From the NCBI RefSeq assembly GCF_030580955.1, contig NZ_JAUQON010000001.1, positions 186,001-250,000 of the forward strand: a stretch of DNA of 64,000 nt, read 5' to 3'. The notes under the pieces are model-generated. The model was not told the origin of the DNA. It saw only the letters and a program-made list of their open reading frames with translations, and searched no databases. Source of the stretch: Hymenobacter convexus. Its GTDB lineage: Bacteria; Bacteroidota; Bacteroidia; Cytophagales; Hymenobacteraceae. Each line of letters starts with the position of its first letter. The first letter of the stretch is position 1. Made by a program: the position numbers and the translations under genes. This document shows, piece by piece, positions 1 through 9,053 of the stretch.

Positions 1-34
1 AAAGTCGACCGTGCGCTACGACAAAAAGGGGCTC

Positions 35-232
35 ATGAAAAAGCCCAAGCTCAAGCGCCGCAAGGTGAACAAGCAACACAAGCCTTTCCGTCCCTGGCAA
101 TCTATCCGTGACTTCTTTAAGTATGGCCTCCACAAGAAACCCAATTACGACATCGACCACCGCGCGGCTCCCAAAGCCCCGGCCGAAGTCCCTGAGCCCG
201 ATGCCGCACCTGATGGCGGCGGCAAGCCCTAG
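35..232 (+). CDS. Small basic hypothetical protein (start uncertain, may be the tail of a longer gene)
   Basis: This short, highly basic reading frame (KKPKLKRRKVNKQHK near the start) ends in a Pro/Ala/Asp-rich tail. The frame stays open to the left edge, so it may be the 3' end of a longer gene. The ATG at 35 follows an aagggg stretch, and a GTG at 11 is an alternative start. Its last 32 bases overlap the next gene, which suggests co-transcription. I recognise no domain. Function unknown; reality of the gene is moderately supported by the overlap. Confidence 0.5.
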   Translation: MKKPKLKRRKVNKQHKPFRPWQSIRDFFKYGLHKKPNYDIDHRAAPKAPAEVPEPDAAPDGGGKP

Positions 233-596
233 CGCCGCCTGGCTGGTGCTGCTGGCGGCCCTGTGCCTGGGCAGCGGCGCCGCGCACGCCCAGATTGTGG
301 ACGCGAAACCGGCCCAGGTGAAGGCCGCCAACCGCCGCGCCCTGCGCGAGGCCAAGCGCACCGAGTCGCCCTTCAAGGAAAGCCACCTCGACGTGACGGC
401 CGAACAACTCAAGCGCGGCAAAAGCACGCAGCCCCAAACCGAGACGAGCCGCGACGTGAATTACAAGAAAGGCACCGCGCCCAACGTGAAGCCCGCCGGC
501 CTGCTGGGACTGCGCCGCGACAAAACCACCACCCTCGTGCGCAAGGAAAAGCGTCAGCGCAACCGCATGGCCGGCCGCAACGACGAAAAAAAATGA
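201..596 (+). CDS. Secreted basic hypothetical protein
   Basis: The predicted product has a typical signal peptide: a short N-terminus, the hydrophobic stretch AAWLVLLAALCLGSG, then an AHA cleavage site before QIVDA. The mature part, about 100 residues, is Lys/Arg-rich and ends RNRMAGRNDEKK. I chose ATG 201 (or 213) because the longer upstream frame would bury the signal peptide. The gene overlaps the preceding reading frame by 32 bases, which suggests one transcript. No family is recognised. It is probably periplasmic or surface-exposed. Confidence 0.6.
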   Translation: MPHLMAAASPSAAWLVLLAALCLGSGAAHAQIVDAKPAQVKAANRRALREAKRTESPFKESHLDVTAEQLKRGKSTQPQTETSRDVNYKKGTAPNVKPAGLLGLRRDKTTTLVRKEKRQRNRMAGRNDEKK

Positions 597-715
597 CCGG
601 CCCCGCGGGAATCAACTAGCTCCAAAACTGTTGTAGTAATTCGGAGCGTCTTCTGGCTGCCCTGGGCCAGGCCGGCGCGGCCTCTCGCATCATTCGCTAT
701 TTATTCAGATTTCCT

Positions 716-1057
716 ATGTCCACCCCCTGGCTTCCGCTCACCCAACCCGAACAGCTCACCGACCTAGCTCAGGCCTCGCACGAGCAGCCGGTACTCATTT
801 TCAAGCACAGCACCACCTGTTCCATCAGCGCGGCGGCCAAGAGCAAGATTGAGCGCCAGTGGGCCGACAGCGGCCTCGACCTGCCCATTTACTACCTCGA
901 TTTGCTGCGCTTCCGCCCCCTCTCGGCCCAGATTGCCGAGCAGTTTGGCGTGCGCCACGAGTCGCCGCAGTTGCTGCTCATCAAAGACGGCGAGTGCACC
1001 TACGATGCCTCGCACATGGGCATCCGCCTGAGCGACGTGCAATCGGTGGTGAAATAG
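716..1057 (+). CDS. ytxJ: Bacillithiol system redox-active protein YtxJ (monothiol bacilliredoxin)
   Basis: A 113-residue single thioredoxin-fold domain of the YtxJ/DUF2847 family. The active-site region reads STTCSISAAA with one cysteine, Cys35, where thioredoxins have CxxC. This is the monothiol arrangement expected for removing bacillithiol from S-bacillithiolated proteins. The conserved SPQLLLIKDGE near residue 82 matches the cis-Pro strand and following hairpin of the fold. Length is normal for the family. It acts in the cytoplasm. It is followed by a palindromic repeat, so it is probably monocistronic. Confidence 0.85.
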   Translation: MSTPWLPLTQPEQLTDLAQASHEQPVLIFKHSTTCSISAAAKSKIERQWADSGLDLPIYYLDLLRFRPLSAQIAEQFGVRHESPQLLLIKDGECTYDASHMGIRLSDVQSVVK

Positions 1058-1085
1058 TGCGCCAAGCTGAAAGGACAAAACAGAA

Positions 1086-1177
1086 CGTCATGCTGAGCGA
1101 AGTCGAAGCATCTCTACCGCGCAAGCAATCTGAATTACTCTCGCGGTAGAGATGCTTCGACTTCGCTCAGCATGACG
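1086..1177. repeat. Palindromic repeat family A, copy 1
   Basis: Imperfect palindrome: left arm begins cgtcatgctgagcgaagtcg, right arm is its reverse complement, and the loop is about 25 bases. It lies between the ytxJ and osmC-like genes, which converge on it. Ten further copies of the same arm pattern occur in the window. Confidence 0.9.
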
Positions 1178-1201
1178 ATACCATCAAAAACTCAATCTTT
1201 T

Positions 1202-1612
1202 CTACCGGTACCCAAACACCACGTTCTGCCGGATGTCCGGGTGCAGGCTCAGGGCCACGGGGCAGGTGAGGGCGGCGCGCTCCAGCACGGTGCGGTCGGC
1301 GGGGGCGAGGGCGGCGGGCAGCTCAAACGTCACATCGACTTGGGCGATGCGGCGCGGGGGCTCCGGGCTCATGTGCTTCGTCACGGCCCAGGTGGCGTCT
1401 ACTAGGTCCCAGCCGTGGCGCTCGGCCACGATGCCCATGATGGTCATCATGCACGAGCCCAGGGCGGCGCTCACCAGGTCGGTGGGCGAAAACGCTTCGC
1501 CCCGGCCGTGGTTGTCTACGGGCGCATCGGTTTGAATAAGGGTGCCGGAAGCGACGTGCGTGGCTTCGGTGCGGAGGTGGCCGGCGTAGCGGGCGGTGGC
1601 GGTGTTCATCAA
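1202..1612 (-). CDS. OsmC family protein (organic hydroperoxide resistance-like)
   Basis: A 136-residue OsmC/Ohr-fold protein. Cys54 (LGSCMMT, on the central helix) and Cys117 (ALTCPVA) are the paired redox cysteines that reduce organic hydroperoxides in this family. The region FSPTDLVSAALGSC is a family hallmark. A start one codon later (MNTATARY) is equally possible. It is convergent with ytxJ and divergent from the beta-barrel gene at 1717. The YhfA/OsmC-like subgroup fits better than classical Ohr, but the exact substrate is not shown. Confidence 0.85.
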   Translation of the reverse strand: MMNTATARYAGHLRTEATHVASGTLIQTDAPVDNHGRGEAFSPTDLVSAALGSCMMTIMGIVAERHGWDLVDATWAVTKHMSPEPPRRIAQVDVTFELPAALAPADRTVLERAALTCPVALSLHPDIRQNVVFGYR

Positions 1613-1716
1613 GTCAGCGAGTTATCTTTACCAAGTAGTTTCTTCTTTCGCTAAATTACGTATTATGCCGTGCGCTGCTCCGGTGGCGGTGGCAGCGGCT
1701 CTTTTTCGGTTGATTT

Positions 1717-2598
1717 ATGCTTCCTTCTTTTTCCCGTTATCTCGGCTTGCTGGCGGCAGTCGGTTTGGCCACGGCTGCTCAGGCGCAGGACCGACCCGTC
1801 CGCTCCGCCGCTCCTGCATCGCGCCCGGCGCCGGCCGCGTCCGAAGCACCGGCCCAGGCGCCCCCGCGCGTGGCGCCGGTCCCCGATGCGCCGTCCGATG
1901 AGCAGTCGTACAGCAAGGAATTTGTTTACGGCATCAACTTCAACACCCAGGGCGGTTTGCTCGGGGGCGCTTCCATCCGTTCCAGCCGGGTGCTCGATGA
2001 CCGCCTGCTACGCTTCTGGAGCCTGGAGGGCGTGATGCTGAAAAACGCTAAGGAAGAGCGCATCAACACCGGCGTGGGCGGCAGCTACATCGACCGCAAA
2101 ACCAACTATGGGTTTGTGCTGCGGCCGTCCATTGGCATGCAGCGCATTCTGTTCCGCAAAGCCGCCGATGCCGGTGTGCAGGTGAACGGCCTGCTGAGCG
2201 TGGGGCCGTCCATTGGCCTGCTCATGCCCTACTATATTTCCTACGACCGCACGTTTGCCCGCACCCAGGTGCCCAACTTGGCCACCGACGAAATCGTGAA
2301 CGAGCAATACGACCCGCTCAAGCACACCTTTCCGGCGGCCATCCTCGACCACGGCCCGCTTTTCAGCGGCATCAGCGACACCAAGGTGGTGCCGGGCTTC
2401 CACGTGCGCGCCGGCCTGAGCTTCGAGTACGGCCGCTACCGCGACGCCGTGACCGGCCTGGAAGTGGGCGTGCTGGTCGAAGCCTTCACCAAGCGCATGG
2501 TCATCCTCAGCCCCTACAGCCGCCCCGAAGACCAGGCCGTGAACCGCCAGTTCTTTCCTTCGGTGTACCTGACGCTGTATTTCGGGCACCGCTCCTAA
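1717..2598 (+). CDS. Outer membrane beta-barrel hypothetical protein
   Basis: The product has a signal peptide (LGLLAAVGLATAAQAQ), then a Pro/Ala-rich linker to about residue 60. After that come alternating amphipathic strands rich in Gly/Tyr/Phe, such as FVYGINFNTQGGLLGGASI and YGFVLRPSIGMQR. It ends SVYLTLYFGHRS, like the terminal strand of an outer-membrane barrel. The sequence resembles PorT-like or OmpA-type barrels of Bacteroidota, but I cannot name a family. A strong terminator follows. Confidence 0.7.
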   Translation: MLPSFSRYLGLLAAVGLATAAQAQDRPVRSAAPASRPAPAASEAPAQAPPRVAPVPDAPSDEQSYSKEFVYGINFNTQGGLLGGASIRSSRVLDDRLLRFWSLEGVMLKNAKEERINTGVGGSYIDRKTNYGFVLRPSIGMQRILFRKAADAGVQVNGLLSVGPSIGLLMPYYISYDRTFARTQVPNLATDEIVNEQYDPLKHTFPAAILDHGPLFSGISDTKVVPGFHVRAGLSFEYGRYRDAVTGLEVGVLVEAFTKRMVILSPYSRPEDQAVNRQFFPSVYLTLYFGHRS

Positions 2599-2655
2599 CG
2601 CGTCAATAAAGGCTATTGCTTCATAGTGAATAGCTAAGGAGCCGCGCTCCACCCG

Positions 2656-2699
2656 GCACGAACGGCTGCGCCATAGCGCAGCCGTTCGTGCTTATTTTT
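2656..2699 (+). terminator. Intrinsic terminator after the beta-barrel gene
   Basis: A long GC-rich hairpin (gcacgaacggctgcg, short loop, then its reverse complement) is followed by a T-rich tail. It lies 58 bases after the stop of the gene ending at 2598. Confidence 0.85.
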
Positions 2700-2787
2700 G
2701 TGTAGCCGTTTGGTTGAAACGTTTTGGCGGCGAATTGCTTTTGCATAGGGTTGATGCACTCCGTCAGCTGCTAATTGATAACTGAAG

Positions 2788-3681
2788 ATGATTGACTTGC
2801 CCGTTATCCAGCCCGAAACGGCTGCCCCCGCCCGCCCCCGCAAGCCCGATTGGCTGCGCGTGAAGCTGCCCGTGGGCGAAGAATACGCCGCCGTGCGCCG
2901 CCTCGTGGATGAGCACAAGCTGCACACCATCTGCGAAAGCGGCAATTGCCCCAACATGGGCGAGTGCTGGGGCGCCGGCACGGCCACGTTCATGATTCTG
3001 GGCAACATCTGCACCCGCTCGTGCTCGTTCTGCGCCGTGGCCACCGGCCGCCCCACCGAGTACGACCTCGACGAGCCCCGCCGCGTAGCCGAGGCCATCG
3101 CCCTCATGAAAGTGAAGCACGCCGTCATCACTTCCGTGAACCGCGACGAGCTGAAGGACCGCGGCGCCAGCGTGTGGCGCGAAACGGTGGTGCTCACCAA
3201 GCAGCTTTCGCCCGGCACCACCATCGAAACCCTGATTCCGGACGTGAAAGCCAACTGGGACGCGCTCGACGTGATGATTTCGGGCGGCCAGGAAGTGATT
3301 TCGCACAACATCGAAACCGTGGGCAGCCTCTACCGCCTCGTGCGCCCGCAGGCCCGCTACGACCGCAGCCTGGAGCAAATCCGCCGCACGAAGCTGGCCG
3401 GCCACCGCACCAAATCCGGCATCATGCTGGGCCTGGGCGAGAAGGCCGACGAGCTGTACCAAGCCATGGACGACCTTGTGGCCAACGGCCTCGACATCCT
3501 CACCCTCGGCCAGTACCTGCAGCCCACCAAGCGCCACCTCGACGTGGCCGAGTTCATTACCCCCGACCAGTTTGCCCACTACAAGGAAGAGGGCCTGCGC
3601 CGCGGCCTGAAGTACGTGGAGAGCGGCCCGCTGGTGCGCAGCTCCTACCACGCCGAGCGCCATGTGAATGTGCCGGTGTAA
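2788..3681 (+). CDS. lipA: Lipoyl synthase
   Basis: A radical SAM enzyme that inserts two sulfurs into octanoyl groups on E2 subunits and GcvH to make lipoyl cofactors. Both iron-sulfur motifs are present: the auxiliary cluster cysteines C49, C54 and C60 ([12 protein letters not shown]) and the SAM cluster CxxxCxxC at C75, C79 and C82 (CTRSCSFC). The C-terminal [11 protein letters not shown] motif supplies the conserved Arg-Ser-Ser-Tyr. At 297 residues it is full length. The gene stands alone. gcvP, which works with lipoylated GcvH, lies 2 kb away. Confidence 0.97.
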   Translation: MIDLPVIQPETAAPARPRKPDWLRVKLPVGEEYAAVRRLVDEHKLHTICESGNCPNMGECWGAGTATFMILGNICTRSCSFCAVATGRPTEYDLDEPRRVAEAIALMKVKHAVITSVNRDELKDRGASVWRETVVLTKQLSPGTTIETLIPDVKANWDALDVMISGGQEVISHNIETVGSLYRLVRPQARYDRSLEQIRRTKLAGHRTKSGIMLGLGEKADELYQAMDDLVANGLDILTLGQYLQPTKRHLDVAEFITPDQFAHYKEEGLRRGLKYVESGPLVRSSYHAERHVNVPV

Positions 3682-3710
3682 TTTCGCTACTGTTTCAGCC
3701 TCAATTCATT

Positions 3711-3750
3711 AAAAACGCCCCTGCCTTGGTTTCAAAGCAGGGGCGTTTTT
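3711..3750. terminator. Bidirectional terminator between lipA and a convergent lipoprotein gene
   Basis: Symmetric hairpin with arms aaaaacgcccctgc and gcaggggcgttttt. The A and T tracts on both sides let it work on either strand. Confidence 0.9.
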
Positions 3751-3764
3751 GTAAGTGGACGGGC

Positions 3765-4424
3765 TTAATTGGGTTTTGTTGCGAATTGAGCCTGCCGGGT
3801 TTCCAGGTAGGTAGCCAAGTTATCGTTGTTCACGAACAGGAGCTGGACCGTGCTACCCGGCCTTGCCAATGCCGCGTTGCGTTGGGCAGCCTGTATCAGG
3901 CGTCGGCTTTGCCGCCCCATAAACCGGCTCCATTGGACGACGATGGTATGGTCGGCCGTGGGCTGGGCCGGCAAGGGCTGGCCACTGGGTTGCCGCAAGT
4001 AGCGTAAGTAGTCAGACAATGGCAGGGCCGTATCGGCCGGGGCCTGGGGCTTGGGCGGAAACTGGTTCAGCCCACCAGCGGCGTTCCAGGCCAGGTTGGG
4101 GAAACCGCCGGCGTAGCAATTAATGTAGAACGACTGCAACTGGCCCTTGCGGTCATAGTAAGCCGCCTGCAACGGTTGGTAGTGATTCTTGGCGGCTGCA
4201 GAATCGCGGCGGTGCAGATGCGAAAGAAAGGCCCGGTAACTGGTATCAAGCACAAAAACCTGATTGGCTGGAATGCCATAGCGGCCTGCCAACTGTTGCA
4301 TCTCGCTTGATGACACCGGCCGCAAGCCATGGATGCCATACAAGCCCTGAAATACCGTCTGGCAGCTGCTCAAACCAAGTATACCGCACAGCAACAGGAA
4401 AGTAATTCTGAGATATCGGGGCAT
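3765..4424 (-). CDS. Hypothetical lipoprotein
   Basis: The product begins MPRYLRITFLLLCGILGLSSC, a lipoprotein signal with lipobox LSSC and lipidation on Cys21. The mature part is about 200 residues, mixed alpha/beta with no motif I recognise. The ATG at 4424 is preferred over an upstream in-frame start because the upstream extension would run through the terminator hairpin at 4425-4458. It lies downstream of the DUF4136 gene on the same strand but is separated from it by that terminator. Probably anchored in the outer or inner membrane facing the periplasm. Confidence 0.6.
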   Translation of the reverse strand: MPRYLRITFLLLCGILGLSSCQTVFQGLYGIHGLRPVSSSEMQQLAGRYGIPANQVFVLDTSYRAFLSHLHRRDSAAAKNHYQPLQAAYYDRKGQLQSFYINCYAGGFPNLAWNAAGGLNQFPPKPQAPADTALPLSDYLRYLRQPSGQPLPAQPTADHTIVVQWSRFMGRQSRRLIQAAQRNAALARPGSTVQLLFVNNDNLATYLETRQAQFATKPN

Positions 4425-4458
4425 AAAAAAAGTCTCTCCGCAAAGGAAGAGACTTTTT
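4425..4458 (-). terminator. Terminator downstream of the DUF4136 gene
   Basis: Hairpin with arms agtctct and agagact, flanked by A and T tracts. On the minus strand it follows the stop of the gene at 4493-5092. It abuts the start codon of the next lipoprotein gene, so read-through would also place a hairpin in that gene's leader. Confidence 0.75.
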
Positions 4459-4492
4459 CCAGTCAATTGGTGGCTGCGCGCCAAGCCAAAGG

Positions 4493-5092
4493 TTAGCGGC
4501 GGGCGTTAGTATCCTGGGGCGGGTAGGTGCTCAGGATGCCGTTCACAATGCGGTGGGTTTCGGCTTCGTCAATCGTGTTCTGGTTGACCTGAGCCTGCCC
4601 AGTGCCGCGCCAAGCCAGCTCCTTGCGGCGGGCGTCGATGATGTCGATGACCACGGTGCCGGCTTTGTACTGCGTCACGGGCGAATAGCCTCGGCCGTAG
4701 TAGCCGTAGCCATACCCGTAGGGGTAACCAAGGCCGTTGTAATAAGGCGATACCTGCTGCTTGTCCTCCACGCGGGCGCTGTAGGCCACGTAGATGTCCG
4801 GCGCGGTAGTAACCTCGGTCAGGCCTTTGGCCGTCATTTCGGCCGCCACGGAGGCGCGCATGCGCTTGTCGAGGAAAGATTCGTAGCCCTTGGCGGGGCC
4901 ACCTTCAACATCTCTGGGCTGCTGCGGGTACCAAGACCAGGTTTTGAAAGCCCGGAAATTAACAGCGTGGTCGAAATCGTTGGTGACGCCCACGCGGGCA
5001 GCCGGCGAACAGGCGCTGGGTCCTAGGAGCAGCGCAACGGCGGCAATGGCTAAGCCCACAGGGCGGGCCAGGAAACGGGTGATGCGGTTCAT
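4493..5092 (-). CDS. DUF4136 domain-containing lipoprotein
   Basis: From ATG 5092 the product starts MNRITRFLARPVGLAIAAVA and continues to GPSAC, a lipoprotein signal. The body matches the DUF4136 pattern: the early FDHAVNFRAFKTWSW, a middle APDIYVAYSARVEDK, a Tyr/Gly-rich loop (YGYGYGYYGRGYS), then TVVIDIIDARRKELAWRGTG. Length is normal for this family of periplasm-facing lipoproteins of unknown function. A longer upstream frame exists but lacks a better signal. A terminator follows. Confidence 0.8.
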   Translation of the reverse strand: MNRITRFLARPVGLAIAAVALLLGPSACSPAARVGVTNDFDHAVNFRAFKTWSWYPQQPRDVEGGPAKGYESFLDKRMRASVAAEMTAKGLTEVTTAPDIYVAYSARVEDKQQVSPYYNGLGYPYGYGYGYYGRGYSPVTQYKAGTVVIDIIDARRKELAWRGTGQAQVNQNTIDEAETHRIVNGILSTYPPQDTNARR

Positions 5093-5321
5093 AAATGGGG
5101 GTATGATACGGAATGTGAAAAGCGCTGAAACGGCAGGAATCGAAGCCCATAAGGCCTTTTCGGCGGCTATTGTACTAACGAAAAACCGAACGCTGTCGTT
5201 CACATTTTAGTCGAACGAAGCCGGGGTTTAAGCGATGAATTTCCCACTGTCCAAAATTGAGATAACCGGATTTTGTCCTACCTTACCCCCGGATTCCCAT
5301 TCTTTCGTTCTTGCTTCGTCG

Positions 5322-5630
5322 ATGAAAAGTACTGTCTTGTTGGTTTTGGCTACTGCCGGATTGTTCACTGCCTGCACCTCATCCCGCGACGAGCTCCGGC
5401 GCACGGCGCCCAACACGGTGCCCGTGCCCCACAACACCATTGTGGACTGCCCCGTGTACGACGGCATGACCAAGACCTCCAACGTACTAGTGCAAACCAC
5501 CGCTGGCAATACCGTGCAGGTGCTCGATACCATCAACGCTTACTTCGTGCGCGTGCGGCTGGAAAAAGCCGGCCTAGTGCAAACCGGCTACATGGACCGC
5601 CGCTGCTTCGGCGTGCGGGGCGATAAGTAG
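5322..5630 (+). CDS. Small lipoprotein, possibly SH3-like
   Basis: ATG 5322 gives MKSTVLLVLATAGLFTAC, a lipoprotein signal with lipobox FTAC. The roughly 85-residue mature part reads like a short beta-rich domain (NTVQVLDTINAYFVRVRLEKAGLVQTGYMDRRCFG), similar in style to bacterial SH3 domains. That assignment is only inferred. Two cysteines (CPVY and RRCFG) could form a disulfide. The longer in-frame start at 5235 is rejected because the signal would be internal. Confidence 0.6.
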   Translation: MKSTVLLVLATAGLFTACTSSRDELRRTAPNTVPVPHNTIVDCPVYDGMTKTSNVLVQTTAGNTVQVLDTINAYFVRVRLEKAGLVQTGYMDRRCFGVRGDK

Positions 5631-5642
5631 GGGCGGCCTCGT

Positions 5643-5851
5643 CTGTCATTGCGAGGGCGAAGCCCGTGGCAATCTGTCCTCTCATCCGCGACCAGCCCCG
5701 AGACGTGATAAAGCCTTGTATTGAATCTAAAAAAGCCCCGGCACTGCGCAGTGCCGGGGCTTTTTTAGGTTAGTACTTGTCACATTACTAGGCGAGTCGC
5801 TGAGAGGAGGACAGATTGCCGCGCTCCACTGCGTTTCGCTCGCAATGACAG
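5643..5851. repeat. Palindromic arms (cattgcgag family) enclosing a terminator
   Basis: The left arm near 5645-5683 contains cattgcgag...ggcaatctgtcctc. The right arm near 5813-5851 is its imperfect reverse complement (gaggacagattgcc...ctcgcaatgacag). An intrinsic terminator at 5729-5766 sits between them. The arms differ internally by a short insertion. This accounts for the whole 225-base gap between the two convergent genes. Confidence 0.8.
5729..5766. terminator. Bidirectional terminator between the small lipoprotein gene and gcvP
   Basis: Perfect hairpin with arms aaaaaagccccggcactg and its complement, with a T tail on both strands. It serves the two converging genes. Confidence 0.92.
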
Positions 5852-5855
5852 GCGA

Positions 5856-8771
5856 TTAATACGACGGCCCTTTATCGGCCTGCACCAAGTTTTCTTCCTG
5901 GTCGGCGTACTGCTCGATGGGCGTGCAGCTGCAAATCAGGTTGCGGTCGCCGTAGGCCGAGTCGATGCGGCTCACGCTGGGCCAGAACTTGTTGGCCCGC
6001 ACGTACTCCATGGGGTACACGGCTTGCTCGCGCGAGTAGGGGCGGGTCCAGTCGTGCACCAGCACAGTGGCGGCGGTGTGCGGGGCGTGCTTCAGCACGT
6101 TGTCCTTGGCATCGGCCTTGCCCGACTCCACGGCGGCGATTTCCTTGCGGATGGAAATCATGGCGTCGCAGAAACGGTCCAACTCGTCCTTGCTCTCGCT
6201 TTCGGTGGGCTCCACCATCAGCGTGCCGGCCACGGGGAACGACACAGTGGGGGCGTGGAAACCGTAGTCCATCAGGCGTTTGGCAATGTCTTCTACTTCA
6301 ATGCCGGCCTTCTTGAACTGGCGGCACTCCAGAATCATTTCGTGGGCGCACCGGCCGTTGCTGCCCGAATACAGCACCGGGTAGTGCTCCTCCAGTCGGG
6401 CCTTGATGTAGTTGGCGTTCAGGATGGCAATTTCCGTGGCGCGCTTCAGGCCCTCGCCGCCCATCATCGAAATGTAGGCGTAGCTGATGGGCAGGATGCT
6501 GGCCGAGCCCCACGGCGCAGCCGAAACCGAGCCGCTGTCGCGGCCCTCTACGGGCACCACGGCGTGGCCGGGCAGGTAGGGCACCAGGTCTTCCACCACG
6601 CCGATGGGGCCCACGCCGGGGCCGCCGCCGCCGTGCGGGATGCAGAAGGTTTTGTGCAGGTTGAGGTGGCACACGTCGGCGCCGATGTTGGCGGGCGAGG
6701 TGAGGCCCACTTGGGCGTTCATGTTGGCGCCGTCCATGTACACGCGGCCGCCGTGGTTGTGGATGGTCTGGCAGATGTCGACGATGGTTTCCTCGTATAC
6801 GCCGTGCGTGCTGGGGTAGGTCACCATCAGGCAGCTGAGGTTGGCGGCGTGCTTCTCGGCCTGGGCTTTGAGGTCGGCCACGTCGATGTTGCCGTCTTCG
6901 GTGCTCTTCACCACCACCACCTGCATGCCGGCCATCACGGCCGAAGCAGGGTTGGTGCCGTGGGCCGAGGCCGGAATCAGGGCCACGGTGCGGTGGTGGT
7001 CGCCGCGGGCATCGTGGTAGCCTTTAATGGCCAGCAGGCCGGCGTATTCGCCCTGCGCGCCGGAATTGGGCTGCAGGCTCACGGCGGCGAAGCCGGTCAC
7101 CTCGCACAGCCAGTGCTGCAAGTCGGAGAAAATCTGTTGGTAGCCCTGGGCCTGCTCGATGGGAGCGAAGGGGTGCAGGCCGCCGATTTCGGCCCAGGTC
7201 ACCGGAATCATTTCGGCGGTGGCGTTGAGCTTCATGGTGCACGAGCCCAGCGGAATCATGCTGTGCGCCAGGCTCAAGTCCTTGTTTTCGAGCTGCTTCA
7301 TGTAGCGCAGCATCTCGTGCTCGGCGTGGTGCGTGTTGAAGATGGGGTGCGTGAGGTACTCGCTGGTACGCACCAGGCCGGTGGGCCAGGTCAGCTCCAC
7401 TTCAGCAGGCAGCTCCACAGCGTCGGCCTCCTGGCCCAGCACCTTGGCGAAGACGTCCAGAATGTCGGCCACGTCGTGCAGCTCGGTGTTCTGGTTGAGC
7501 GAAATGCCCACGCGCACCTCGTCGAAATAGCGGAAGTTGATGCGGGCCGCTTCGGCTTCCTTGCGCAGGGCCTGCTGCAGCTCGGCGCTTTCCAGGCGCA
7601 GGTTCAGGGTGTCGAAGTAGTTTTCGTTGGTCTGCTCGATGCCCAGCTTCTTCAAGCCGGCGGCCAGCGTCTGGGCTAGCACATGGGTGTTGGCGGCAAA
7701 CTGCTGGAGGCGCTGCGGGCCGTGGTACACGGCGTACATGCCGGCCAGCACGCTCAGCAGCACCTGCGCGGTGCAGATGTTGGAGGTGGCTTTCTCGCGG
7801 CGGATGTGCTGCTCGCGGGTTTGCAGGGCCATGCGGTAAGCCTTGTTGCCGGCGGCGTCCACGCTCTGGCCGATGAGGCGGCCGGGAATCACGCGCTTAA
7901 ACTGGTCTTTGCAGGAGAAGAAGCCGGCGTGCGGGCCGCCGTAGCCCATCGGCACGCCGAAGCGCTGGGAGTTGCCCACGCACACATCGGCGCCCAGCTC
8001 GCCGGGCGAGGTGAGCAGCGTGAGAGCCAGCAAATCGGCACCCATCACCACAAAAACATTGTTTTTCTTCGCGTCAGCAATGAAGTCTTTGTAGTCAAAC
8101 ACTTCGCCATCGGCAGCCGGGTACTGCACCATGGCGCCGAAGAAGCCTTCGTTGCTCAGGTCAATCTGGCGGTGGTCGCCCACCACCAGCTCAATGCCCA
8201 CCGGCGTGGCGCGGGTGCGCAGCAGGTCGATGGTTTGGGGCAGCACCTGCTCCGATACGAAGTACTGGTTGGCGCCTTTTTTCTTGGTCTGGCTGTGCAG
8301 CATGTGCATGGCCTCGGCGGCGGCGGTGCCTTCGTCGAGCAGGCTGGCGTTGGCGATTTCGAGGCCGGTGAGGTCAATTACCATTGTCTGGTAATTGATG
8401 AGGGCTTCGAGGCGGCCCTGGGCAATTTCGGCCTGATAGGGCGTGTAGGCAGTGTACCAGCCGGGGTTTTCCAGGATGTTGCGCTGAATGACGGGGGGCA
8501 ACGTCGTATCGTGGTAGCCGAGGCCGATGTAGGATTTGAACACCTGGTTCTGGCTGGCAATCTGCTTGAACTTCGCCAAAAAAGCCCGTTCGCTGAGGGC
8601 GGCGGGCAGGTCGAGCGGCTTCTTCAGGCGGATGGCCGGGGGCACGGTTTCGTTGATGAGCTGCTCGATGCTTTCCACGCCAATGGTGCGGAGCATGGCG
8701 GCCTGCTCGTCGGCGCCGGGCGCGTTGTGGCGAGCTTCAAAAACGTCGACTAGCTGGGGTTTCAGCATCAT
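5856..8771 (-). CDS. gcvP: Glycine dehydrogenase (aminomethyl-transferring), P protein
   Basis: P protein of the glycine cleavage system. It decarboxylates glycine with PLP and passes the aminomethyl group to lipoylated GcvH. The 971-residue single-chain form is standard. Both halves are intact: an N-terminal GDC-P domain ([26 protein letters not shown]) and a C-terminal domain holding the PLP lysine Lys707 in [16 protein letters not shown]. The start [15 protein letters not shown] at 8771 fits the family; the same frame runs further upstream by chance. A TACCTTTG promoter element lies at 8837-8844. gcvT and gcvH are not in the window. Confidence 0.97.
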   Translation of the reverse strand: MMLKPQLVDVFEARHNAPGADEQAAMLRTIGVESIEQLINETVPPAIRLKKPLDLPAALSERAFLAKFKQIASQNQVFKSYIGLGYHDTTLPPVIQRNILENPGWYTAYTPYQAEIAQGRLEALINYQTMVIDLTGLEIANASLLDEGTAAAEAMHMLHSQTKKKGANQYFVSEQVLPQTIDLLRTRATPVGIELVVGDHRQIDLSNEGFFGAMVQYPAADGEVFDYKDFIADAKKNNVFVVMGADLLALTLLTSPGELGADVCVGNSQRFGVPMGYGGPHAGFFSCKDQFKRVIPGRLIGQSVDAAGNKAYRMALQTREQHIRREKATSNICTAQVLLSVLAGMYAVYHGPQRLQQFAANTHVLAQTLAAGLKKLGIEQTNENYFDTLNLRLESAELQQALRKEAEAARINFRYFDEVRVGISLNQNTELHDVADILDVFAKVLGQEADAVELPAEVELTWPTGLVRTSEYLTHPIFNTHHAEHEMLRYMKQLENKDLSLAHSMIPLGSCTMKLNATAEMIPVTWAEIGGLHPFAPIEQAQGYQQIFSDLQHWLCEVTGFAAVSLQPNSGAQGEYAGLLAIKGYHDARGDHHRTVALIPASAHGTNPASAVMAGMQVVVVKSTEDGNIDVADLKAQAEKHAANLSCLMVTYPSTHGVYEETIVDICQTIHNHGGRVYMDGANMNAQVGLTSPANIGADVCHLNLHKTFCIPHGGGGPGVGPIGVVEDLVPYLPGHAVVPVEGRDSGSVSAAPWGSASILPISYAYISMMGGEGLKRATEIAILNANYIKARLEEHYPVLYSGSNGRCAHEMILECRQFKKAGIEVEDIAKRLMDYGFHAPTVSFPVAGTLMVEPTESESKDELDRFCDAMISIRKEIAAVESGKADAKDNVLKHAPHTAATVLVHDWTRPYSREQAVYPMEYVRANKFWPSVSRIDSAYGDRNLICSCTPIEQYADQEENLVQADKGPSY

Positions 8772-8836
8772 AGGAGCGGAAAATTGGAGATGAGAAGCCG
8801 GTGTGGCGGGGGAATTTTCAGGTTCAGATTCCTTAA

Positions 8837-8844
8837 CAAAGGTA
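8837..8844 (-). promoter_or_regulatory. Putative -7 element of the gcvP promoter
   Basis: Reads TACCTTTG on the minus strand, matching the Bacteroidota TAnnTTTG element, 66 bases before the gcvP ATG. No clear -33 TTTG is seen at the usual spacing. Confidence 0.5.
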
Positions 8845-8910
8845 AGCCCGAAAAGGCCCGGCGAACTGAAGGCAAAGGCGTAATTTTGGCGCGCAGCCCC
8901 GCTGAAGTTT

Positions 8911-9011
8911 GTCATCTTGAGCGCAGCGAAGGACCTTGTCACGGCTGAACAGTTTGCAGCAACCCAAATTCGCGCAATCGTGGTGAGGTCCTTCGCTGCG
9001 CTCAGGATGAC
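8911..9011. repeat. Palindromic repeat family B, copy 1
   Basis: Arms gtcatcttgagcgcagcgaa and ttcgctgcgctcaggatgac, extended by ggacctt/aggtcc and a loop of about 45 bases. It differs from family A in having aaggacctt where A has gaagcatctct. It sits between divergent gcvP and the dehydrogenase gene. Confidence 0.9.
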
Positions 9012-9053
9012 AGGCGATTTTACATCCCACCCACCACCCTCAAACTCCCACCC

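Noticed and set aside
2764..3663. Minus-strand frame opposite lipA
   Set aside because: Same artefact: it overlaps a well-conserved gene and shows no domain.
6024..7679. Long open frame on the plus strand opposite gcvP
   Set aside because: Antisense to a conserved gene; its His/Gly/Val-rich product is what GC-rich codon use gives on the other strand.
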